Below the pieces are notes generated by a model. That model was given only the letters and a program-made list of their open reading frames with translations, was not told the origin of the DNA and did not search any database. Positions 7,385-14,177 of a DNA stretch of 64,000 nucleotides are shown here, one piece after another. Each line of letters opens with the position of its first letter. The first letter of the stretch is position 1. Source of the stretch: Flavobacteriales bacterium UBA2669 (GTDB taxonomy: Bacteria > Bacteroidota > Bacteroidia > Flavobacteriales_E > Vicingaceae). The stretch is from the NCBI GenBank assembly GCA_002359215.1, contig DEMN01000007.1, positions 328,763-392,762 of the forward strand, written 5' to 3'. The translations under genes and the position numbers were made by a program.

Positions 7385-9618
7385 TGAAACATTTTTTCTT
7401 TAACACATTCTTTATTTTATTGTCAGCATGGGTAACTGCTCAAAATGCTACTATAAACGTTTTGGACGAGGAAAATCGACCAATTCCATCGGCACATATA
7501 AAAATTATTGAAACCAATAAATTTATAATTTCAGATAATAAAGGGGAAGCAGTTATACCATTTACTAATCAAAACCAATTAACTGTTGAGGTTTCTTTTA
7601 TTGGGTATATAACTCAACAGAAAGTTTTAACACCTAATCAACAAGTTAAAATTATATTAGAAGAAGATGTAGTTTCTTTAAACTCTTTTGTAATTACGGG
7701 GCAATATGCTGAAAACAATCCTGAAAAAGCCGTTCAAAAAATAACCATTATTGATAAAGAAAAAATTGATAAAATGGGAGCGGTAAATCTAACAGATGTA
7801 CTTCAAAATGAAACTAATATTAGACTAACTCAAGATGGAATTTTAGGAAGTAGTATGAGTTTGCAAGGTATGAGTGGCGAAAATGTTAAAATAATGATTG
7901 ATGGCATTGCGGTTATAGGAAAACTAGATGGAAGTATTGATTTATCTCAACTTAATTTAAATGATGTAGAACGAATAGAAATTGTAGAAGGACCAATGTC
8001 TGTTAACTACGGAACAGATGCGTTGGCAGGAGTGGTTAATATTATTACTAAAACTCCCAATAAGCAAGGATTAAAATTTTCTTTAAATTCTTATTATGAA
8101 AATGTAGGTAAATATAATTTAGATGGAACTGTTTCTCAGGCTTTTGGTAATCATGCTGTTTCGGTTAGTTTAGGAAGAAATTATTTTGATGGGTGGAAAG
8201 CAACTGATCCGCTTTTTAAAGAAAATAAACCTATTGCAGACTCAACAAGATTTAAAACTTGGAAACCTAAAGAACAATATTTCGGAAAGTTTAAATACCA
8301 ATATCAGCAAAAAAACACTTCTGTAATATATACGTTAAGTGCTTTTGATGAAAAAATAACTAATAGAGGGATGCCTCGTTTGCCTTATTACGAAACGGCT
8401 TTTGATGATTATTATAACACACAAAGAATTGATAATTCAGTTCAATTTAAAACGAAGCTTAACAAACAAAAACAGATAAATTTTTTAGCAGCTTATAATT
8501 ATTTTGAAAGAGTTAAAAATACTTTTTTTAAAGATTTAACTACTCTTAATGAAGTGCTAACCATAAATCCTTCTGATCAAGATACAAGTGGTTTTGATTT
8601 AATAACTATCAGAACTTTTTTTGCTAATGCAAACGATGGTATTAAAGTAAACTATCAGGTAGGAATAGATTTGAATAGAGAAACTGCAGAAGGGGTTAGA
8701 ATTGAAAGTAATACAAAACAAATTGGAGATTACGCTGCGTTTGCTAGTTTAGAATATAAACCTTTCCAAAGTACTATAATCCGTCCGGGAATAAGGTATG
8801 CCTATAATACAGAATATGAAGCTCCTATTTTACCATCTATAAACGTTAAACAAACCTTTAAAAAAATAAATATAAGAGCTTCTTATGCAAAAGGATTTAG
8901 AGCTCCTTCGTTAAAAGAGTTGTATTTTAATTTTGTTGATGTAAACCATAATATCGTTGGAAATAATAACCTTTTAGCAGAAACTTCTAATAATTTTAAT
9001 CTTGCTATTAACTATTCCAGATTAAAAAAAGCCTTTTTGTTAAAGGTGGAAGTGGCATCATTTTATAATAAAATTGATGATTTAATCACCTTAGCACAAA
9101 TAACAGGAAGTGAATATTCTTATGTAAATATTGGTTCTTTTTCAACCAATGGAATTCAATTTAATGGTAATGTTTCTTATAATCATTTTATGATCGGTAT
9201 AGGAGTTTCCTATATAGGAAGAGAAAATATGATTGCTTCTTTAAGCGGTGTTGATAAATACAGTTATAGCCCCGAGTATAAAATAAACATGAATTATGAA
9301 GTGAAGAAATGGAAGAGTTTTATTGCACTCTTTTATAAATATAATGGCAAGCTAACAAGTTTTGCAATAAATGGTAATGAAGAAGTTTATCAAACTTATA
9401 TCAATCCTTATCAAATGGCTGATTTATCTTTAGGAAAGAAGTTTTTTCAAAATAAAATCGCAATTACGATTGGTTCTAAAAATCTTTTTGATGTAAAAAA
9501 TGTTGGTGCTGTTGCTACAGGTGGCGCTCATTCTGGTGGTGGAGGAACTAGTATGATTGCAATGGGTAGAACTTATTTTATTAAACTTAATTTGAATGTT
9601 AATTATGATAAGAAATAA
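7384..9618 (+). CDS. TonB-dependent outer-membrane receptor (heme/iron operon)
   Basis: Outer-membrane active transporter of 744 residues. Signal peptide (HFFFNTFFILLSAWVTAQ), carboxypeptidase-regulatory-like domain (residues about 22-100), plug domain (ITIIDKEKIDKMGAVNLTDV; VERIEIVEGPMSVNYGTDAL) and a beta barrel to the C-terminus. A TTG three bases upstream is in frame, but the ATG at 7384 overlapping the previous stop is the better start. By position it should import heme or an iron chelate delivered by the two HmuY-like proteins of the operon, as HmuR does with HmuY in Porphyromonas. The substrate cannot be read from sequence. Confidence 0.88.
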   Translation: MKHFFFNTFFILLSAWVTAQNATINVLDEENRPIPSAHIKIIETNKFIISDNKGEAVIPFTNQNQLTVEVSFIGYITQQKVLTPNQQVKIILEEDVVSLNSFVITGQYAENNPEKAVQKITIIDKEKIDKMGAVNLTDVLQNETNIRLTQDGILGSSMSLQGMSGENVKIMIDGIAVIGKLDGSIDLSQLNLNDVERIEIVEGPMSVNYGTDALAGVVNIITKTPNKQGLKFSLNSYYENVGKYNLDGTVSQAFGNHAVSVSLGRNYFDGWKATDPLFKENKPIADSTRFKTWKPKEQYFGKFKYQYQQKNTSVIYTLSAFDEKITNRGMPRLPYYETAFDDYYNTQRIDNSVQFKTKLNKQKQINFLAAYNYFERVKNTFFKDLTTLNEVLTINPSDQDTSGFDLITIRTFFANANDGIKVNYQVGIDLNRETAEGVRIESNTKQIGDYAAFASLEYKPFQSTIIRPGIRYAYNTEYEAPILPSINVKQTFKKINIRASYAKGFRAPSLKELYFNFVDVNHNIVGNNNLLAETSNNFNLAINYSRLKKAFLLKVEVASFYNKIDDLITLAQITGSEYSYVNIGSFSTNGIQFNGNVSYNHFMIGIGVSYIGRENMIASLSGVDKYSYSPEYKINMNYEVKKWKSFIALFYKYNGKLTSFAINGNEEVYQTYINPYQMADLSLGKKFFQNKIAITIGSKNLFDVKNVGAVATGGAHSGGGGTSMIAMGRTYFIKLNLNVNYDKK

Positions 9619-10597
9619 TATTTTATATAACGTTCAACAATATATTTTCCAAGGGTTTTTAGTACTAATGGCATTGTTTTTTTATTCTTGCGAAAAAGAA
9701 GAACTTCCTGTTCCTTCCCACGATCCGGGAGATGTAATTACCAATAGTATAAAAATGGAGTCTGATTATCGTAATCAGTTGTTTTTCGATTTAGAAACGA
9801 ATAGTTTAGTAAAACAAAATCATAAAGTTATATGGGATTTAGGGTTTGAAACTTCTCCGAGTGGCAATAAAATAATTCTAAATGGATCAAAGTTTATGAA
9901 AGCAGCAAATGCACAAACATCTAGTTTTAATAGTGTAACCGATACAGTTGGATTAACTTTTAAAATTGATATGCCTTCAGGAAGTATTGATAGTACTGCC
10001 ATAGAAAATTGGACTCCAAACGATGTTTATGTAATTGACAGAGGTTATAATGAATTAGGAACTCATCAGGGGTTTTGTAAAATTGAATTTTTGTCAGTAA
10101 ACGCTAGTTTGTATGTTGTTCATTTCTCTAAATTAGATGGAACAAACGATTTTTCTATGACTATTCCTAAAGACATTAATTACAATTTTACTTTTCTTTC
10201 ATTAAATGGTAATCTTGTTTCTGTTGAGCCTCCAAAAGAAAAATGGGACTTGACTTTTACTCAATTTACTCATTATTATTACAATGATGGAATGACTTAT
10301 TTAGTAACAGGTTGTTTAAGTAATAGAAATAAAGTAGAAGTTGCTCAAGTTTTTGATAAAAATTTTGCAGCTATAACATTAAATGATGTGAATATTTATA
10401 GTTTCTCAAAAAATAGTAATACTATTGGTTTTGATTGGAAAGAATATGATTTTAATACCGGAACTTATCTTATTTTTAGTAATCAAAATTATATTATAAA
10501 AAGTACCGAAGGAAAATATTTTAAACTACATTTTATAGATTTTTATGATACTTTTGGAGTAAAAGGAACACCTACATTTGAATTTCAGGAATTATAA
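9596..10597 (+). CDS. HmuY-like lipoprotein
   Basis: Lipoprotein of about 330 residues (signal peptide ending LFFYSCEK, lipidated Cys at residue 32 from this start). The body has the HmuY-type motifs NHKVIWDLGFE, KEKWDLTFTQF, MTYLVTGCL and a KLHFIDFYD strand, and is related in layout to the T9SS-sorted protein that opens the operon. It overlaps the 3' end of the TonB receptor gene by 23 bp; a second ATG at 9605 is equally possible. It probably acts as a surface-exposed hemophore or receptor partner. The stop codon lies in the regulatory box of the following gene. Confidence 0.8.
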   Translation: MLIMIRNNILYNVQQYIFQGFLVLMALFFYSCEKEELPVPSHDPGDVITNSIKMESDYRNQLFFDLETNSLVKQNHKVIWDLGFETSPSGNKIILNGSKFMKAANAQTSSFNSVTDTVGLTFKIDMPSGSIDSTAIENWTPNDVYVIDRGYNELGTHQGFCKIEFLSVNASLYVVHFSKLDGTNDFSMTIPKDINYNFTFLSLNGNLVSVEPPKEKWDLTFTQFTHYYYNDGMTYLVTGCLSNRNKVEVAQVFDKNFAAITLNDVNIYSFSKNSNTIGFDWKEYDFNTGTYLIFSNQNYIIKSTEGKYFKLHFIDFYDTFGVKGTPTFEFQEL

Positions 10598-10641
10598 CTT
10601 AAATGTGGTATTGTATTGTTCGGGATTAAAGAATAATTTTG
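10595..10641 (+). promoter_or_regulatory. Promoter with 7-2-7 type box, hydroxylase gene
   Basis: TAACTTAAATGTGGTA (10595-10610) matches the box of the DUF4856 gene in 15 of 16 positions. The -33 TTG is at 10611-10613 and a perfect -7 TAATTTTG at 10634-10641, 20 bp apart. The box begins in the stop codon of the preceding gene. No iron box follows. Confidence 0.6.
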
Positions 10642-10680
10642 CTCCCATAATTTTTGTTTACTAATAGACTTATTTCCTAT

Positions 10681-11634
10681 ATGGACTTCCATGCTATAAT
10701 AGATGCAATAAAAGAAATTATAGATGTAACGTTGGCATATTTAATCTCTGCTAATAAAAGAACCTATTGGCTTTATTTTATCACATCCTTTATTCTTGCT
10801 TTGTATGTGTATTACCGTACAAAAGAAAAAGAATCGTTTAAAAGTTATTTTTTTAGTAAAAAAAGATGGTTTGGAAAATCTGCTTGGGTAGATTACACAC
10901 TCATCTTTTTTAATAGCTTAGTAAAAGTAGTGATACTTGCTCCTGTGTTAATTTATGCTCTTTATATGGCAGAAGGATTAAGTGAGTATTTAGTGAATAA
11001 ATTTGGCCCATCATCATTTAACTTTTCTAAAACATCATTAATTATTTCATACACTATAATAATTGTAGTGGTTAATGATTTCTTTTCTTTTCTAATTCAT
11101 TATGCCATGCATAAAATTCCTTTCTTATGGGAATTTCATAAAATTCATCACTCTGCAACCGAGCTTAACCCATTTACCCAATATAGAATTCATCCGGTAG
11201 AATTAATAATTAATAATTTAAGAGGTTTATTAATTAAAGGAGTAATTACAGGTGTATTTTTATATGTTGCTAACGATAATGTTAGTTTAATTACGTTGTT
11301 AGGAATTAATATTTTTAATTTTTTATTTTATTTTTTTGGTGCTAACCTACGGCATTCTCATGTTAAATTAAAATATTTTAGTTTTTTAGAATATATTTTT
11401 ATAAGCCCTTATCAACATCAAATACACCATAGTAACAATCAACAGCATTTCGATTCAAATTTAGGCTCTCGGTTGGCTATTTGGGATTACTTGTTTGGCA
11501 CATTAATAAAATCAAAAGAAGTTAAAGAACTTAAATTTGGTTTGGGAGAAGAGGATCAGCATTACGATTCTTTTTCTAAAAACCTTCTTAATCCTTTTGT
11601 AAACATTATCAAAAGAAAAAAATCAATTAAGTAA
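10681..11634 (+). CDS. Fatty acid hydroxylase / sterol desaturase family protein
   Basis: Integral membrane di-iron oxygenase of about 317 residues. Histidine clusters typical of the superfamily are present: HYAMH, HKIHHSATELNP with a following HPVE, and HQIHHSNNQQHFD. Four or more hydrophobic segments precede or separate them. The reading frame extends upstream to a TTG at 10654, but the predicted transcription start near 10645 and the ATG at 10681 make the shorter form more likely. The substrate (fatty acid, carotenoid, sterol-like lipid or ether lipid) cannot be told. It has its own promoter carrying the same box as the flanking iron-uptake units, which ties this iron-requiring enzyme to that regulon. 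Confidence 0.8.
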   Translation: MDFHAIIDAIKEIIDVTLAYLISANKRTYWLYFITSFILALYVYYRTKEKESFKSYFFSKKRWFGKSAWVDYTLIFFNSLVKVVILAPVLIYALYMAEGLSEYLVNKFGPSSFNFSKTSLIISYTIIIVVVNDFFSFLIHYAMHKIPFLWEFHKIHHSATELNPFTQYRIHPVELIINNLRGLLIKGVITGVFLYVANDNVSLITLLGINIFNFLFYFFGANLRHSHVKLKYFSFLEYIFISPYQHQIHHSNNQQHFDSNLGSRLAIWDYLFGTLIKSKEVKELKFGLGEEDQHYDSFSKNLLNPFVNIIKRKKSIK

Positions 11635-11655
11635 CTATACGTTTTTAGTTAAAAA

Positions 11656-11702
11656 TACCTTAAATGTGGTATTGTATGTTTTGTCTTGTTTTTAGACTTT
11701 TG
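11656..11702 (+). promoter_or_regulatory. Promoter with 7-2-7 type box, DUF4856 gene
   Basis: TACCTTAAATGTGGTA (11656-11671), -33 TTG (11672-11674) inside the right arm, 20 bp spacing, and -7 GACTTTTG (11695-11702; one mismatch to TAnnTTTG). Same geometry as at 1574, 2309, 2679 and 10595. Confidence 0.65.
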
Positions 11703-11721
11703 CCATCAAAACAAACTCTTA

Positions 11722-11740
11722 ATTTAGAATAAGTCTAATT
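11722..11740. promoter_or_regulatory. Putative metalloregulator operator (iron box 2)
   Basis: ATTTAGA-ATAAG-TCTAATT, one mismatch from the perfect 7-5-7 inverted repeat seen at 2740 and 44628. It lies about 17-35 bases downstream of the predicted start site of the DUF4856 transcript. Confidence 0.55.
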
Positions 11741-11770
11741 AAAAATACAAACCAACTAAAAACATTAATT

Positions 11771-12937
11771 ATGAAAATGAATAGAATAGGAATATTAGCG
11801 TTAAGTGTATTACTAATGTTTTCTTGCTCTAAAGATGATGATGCTCCAGCTCCTGTTGCAAACAATGGTGGTGGAGGTGGGAGCCCTACTTATCAAATAC
11901 CAACAACCTATGTATTTGTTGATGGTTCAAGCCAAAGTACTGTGAATTTTGATGGTCAAAAACAACGTTTAGAAATGCTTTCTGAACTAGTAGTTTATAT
12001 GAAAACCGCTAATACTCTTGGTACAACTGTTAGTGCAACGCAATTAAAAAATATGTATGCTAATAATGGTTATACCTGGGTTGATGCTCCTGGATTAGGT
12101 ATGACTGGTTCAACGAAACAGTTAAAAGATAAAACAGCAGAAGGTGATATAGGTGTTCAGGCAATGTTTGAAAACTACATGGATTCGCTAGCATATATTA
12201 GTAGTTTAAATTTTTCTAACTCTACCGAAACTTACGGGCAAGCAGGTGTTTGGACAAATGGAACTAAAAGTTACCTTATGGGAGGAAATGGGTTTGAATA
12301 TGGACAATTAATTGAAAAGGGTTTAATGACTGCAGTATTTATGAATCAGATGACTGTTAATTACTTAGGTACACTTGCAGATGATGACAATACTACTCCA
12401 CTTCCGGGAAAAACTTATACAGAAATGCAACATCACTGGGATGAGGCGTTTGGATATTTTTCTTCAGAAATTGATTATCCAACCAATGGAGCAGACAGGT
12501 TTTGGGGAAAATATGCTCAGGGTAGTGTAGAAGTTTTATTGGGAACAGGTACTAACATTATGAATGCATTTCTAAAAGGTAGAGCGGCTATTGATAATAA
12601 CGATTATGCAACTCGTGATGCTCAAATTGCAATAATCAGAGATCAAATAGAGAAAGTTTGTGCAGGAACGGCTATTCATTATTTAAATGAAGCTAAAGCC
12701 AATATTACCAGTCCAATAGTTAAAAACCATGTACTTTCAGAAGCAATTGCTTTTATAGATGGACTAAGATATGGATATAATTCTATTAATGCTGTATCAA
12801 TAACTTCAGCAGAAGTTGATACAGCATTAGGGTATATTGGTAATGACTTAAGTGTAGTTACTATTGTTAATATTAACTTAGCAATTGATTTAATTGCCTC
12901 AAAAACAGGATTGAATGACGTAAAAGCATCATTATAA
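11771..12937 (+). CDS. DUF4856 lipoprotein
   Basis: Lipoprotein of 388 residues (signal ending LLMFSCSKDD) with a glycine-rich linker (NNGGGGGSP) and then an all-helical DUF4856 domain. Conserved-looking segments are YVFVDGSSQSTVNFDGQ, GQAGVWTNGTKSY and HHWDEAFGYF. Such proteins are found beside imelysin and TonB receptor genes in Bacteroidota, as here. Its biochemical role is not known; the motif HHWDEAF and the promoter with an iron box suggest a metal-binding outer-membrane component of iron uptake. A very strong hairpin after the stop separates it from the imelysin gene. Confidence 0.8.
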   Translation: MKMNRIGILALSVLLMFSCSKDDDAPAPVANNGGGGGSPTYQIPTTYVFVDGSSQSTVNFDGQKQRLEMLSELVVYMKTANTLGTTVSATQLKNMYANNGYTWVDAPGLGMTGSTKQLKDKTAEGDIGVQAMFENYMDSLAYISSLNFSNSTETYGQAGVWTNGTKSYLMGGNGFEYGQLIEKGLMTAVFMNQMTVNYLGTLADDDNTTPLPGKTYTEMQHHWDEAFGYFSSEIDYPTNGADRFWGKYAQGSVEVLLGTGTNIMNAFLKGRAAIDNNDYATRDAQIAIIRDQIEKVCAGTAIHYLNEAKANITSPIVKNHVLSEAIAFIDGLRYGYNSINAVSITSAEVDTALGYIGNDLSVVTIVNINLAIDLIASKTGLNDVKASL

Positions 12938-12959
12938 TACTAACTACAAATAATACATT

Positions 12960-13006
12960 TAGATAAAGTTTTGAAGTTTTAAACTTCAAAACTTTATCTA
13001 TTTTTG
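12960..13006 (+). terminator. Strong hairpin terminator overlapping a promoter-like -7
   Basis: Twenty-base perfect arms (12960-12979 and 12981-13000) separated by a single T, followed by TTTTT. It should terminate most transcripts from the DUF4856 gene. The following TATTTTTG (12999-13006) also fits a -7 element, so the imelysin gene may be started anew here. Confidence 0.8.
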
Positions 13007-13025
13007 CCAACCAAACCAAAATGTC

Positions 13026-14177
13026 ATGAGTCAAAAAAATATTTTTCAGAATACATCTAAAATAACGGTATTTGTAATTATTTTAGGGTTGCTATTCATT
13101 GCAGGCTGCTCAAAAGACGATAAAAATCCTCCTACAAGTCAGGTTGTTGAAGAGTATGATAGAGCGACCATGTTGACCAATTATGCTGATGGATACATTC
13201 TGCCCGCTTATAATGAATATGTTAAAAGTGTTGATTCACTAAAAACAGCTATTAATACTTTCAACTCAGTATTAGATATTAACTCACTACTTAATCTTAG
13301 AATTAAATGGGAAAATGCTCTTTTGGTTTGGCAAGATGTTGCCTTTCTAGAATTTGGTCCGGCACAAAACATTAGTTTTAGAAGTCAAACAAATATTTAT
13401 CCTGTAGATACTAATTTGGTAATTAATAATATAGCCTCCGGAAGTTATAACTTACAATTAGCTTCTAACTTTGATGCAAAAGGATTGCAGGCACTAGAAT
13501 ACCTTATAAATGGTTCAGGGAATACTGATAATGATATTGTTAATTATTTTACAGCTACTCCAAATGCAAGGATTTATTTGGTTGATGTAATTAATGATAT
13601 AGAAACCAATACCAATTATGTTTATAATGAATGGGTGAATACTTATCGCACTAATTTTATTTCCAATAGTGCAAGTAATGCACAAGGAAGTTCGGTTAGT
13701 AATATAGTTAATGCTATAAGTTTGCATTACGAAACCTTTATTAGAAAGGGAAAAATAGGATTACCTGCCGGAGTTTTTAACGGGTTTTCTCAACAACCTA
13801 TGCCAGAACATGTAGAAGCATACCACCATGCAGAATCCCTGCCATTTGTTTACCGTTCTTTAGTTGCTTTACAAAAGTTTATTAGAGGAGAAAATTATTC
13901 TTCTTCTGTTAATGGAGAAGGTTTAGAAGATTATTTAAATTTTGTTAGAGCTCAATCTGGCGGACAACCATTGGTTAATTTAATTAATAATCAGTTTACC
14001 AATATTAATAATGAATTAGGTAATATTAACGACCCTCTAAGTATTGAAGTGATAAATAATAACCAAGGGGTAAGAGATGTATATCAGCAAATGCAACAAA
14101 TGGTGCCTTTCATAAAAGTAGAAACCGCCAATGCATTAGAAGTGATGATTACTTATCAAGATAATGATGGAGATTGA
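13026..14177 (+). CDS. Imelysin (M75/IPPA) family lipoprotein
   Basis: Exported protein of 383 residues with a lipoprotein signal (LLFIAGCSKDD). It is all-helical, with imelysin motifs: MLTNYADGYILPAYNEYV, the WxDVAFLEFGP segment, GLQALEYLI at the position of the family GxHxxE motif (Gln in place of His), and EHVEAYHHAESL in the second repeat. Imelysins, including IrpA and EfeO-like proteins, take part in iron uptake and are exposed at the surface or in the periplasm; peptidase activity is doubtful. The ATG at 13026 is used because the ATG at 13021 runs into a stop after one codon. It overlaps the TonB receptor gene by 14 bp, implying translational coupling. Confidence 0.88.
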   Translation: MSQKNIFQNTSKITVFVIILGLLFIAGCSKDDKNPPTSQVVEEYDRATMLTNYADGYILPAYNEYVKSVDSLKTAINTFNSVLDINSLLNLRIKWENALLVWQDVAFLEFGPAQNISFRSQTNIYPVDTNLVINNIASGSYNLQLASNFDAKGLQALEYLINGSGNTDNDIVNYFTATPNARIYLVDVINDIETNTNYVYNEWVNTYRTNFISNSASNAQGSSVSNIVNAISLHYETFIRKGKIGLPAGVFNGFSQQPMPEHVEAYHHAESLPFVYRSLVALQKFIRGENYSSSVNGEGLEDYLNFVRAQSGGQPLVNLINNQFTNINNELGNINDPLSIEVINNNQGVRDVYQQMQQMVPFIKVETANALEVMITYQDNDGD

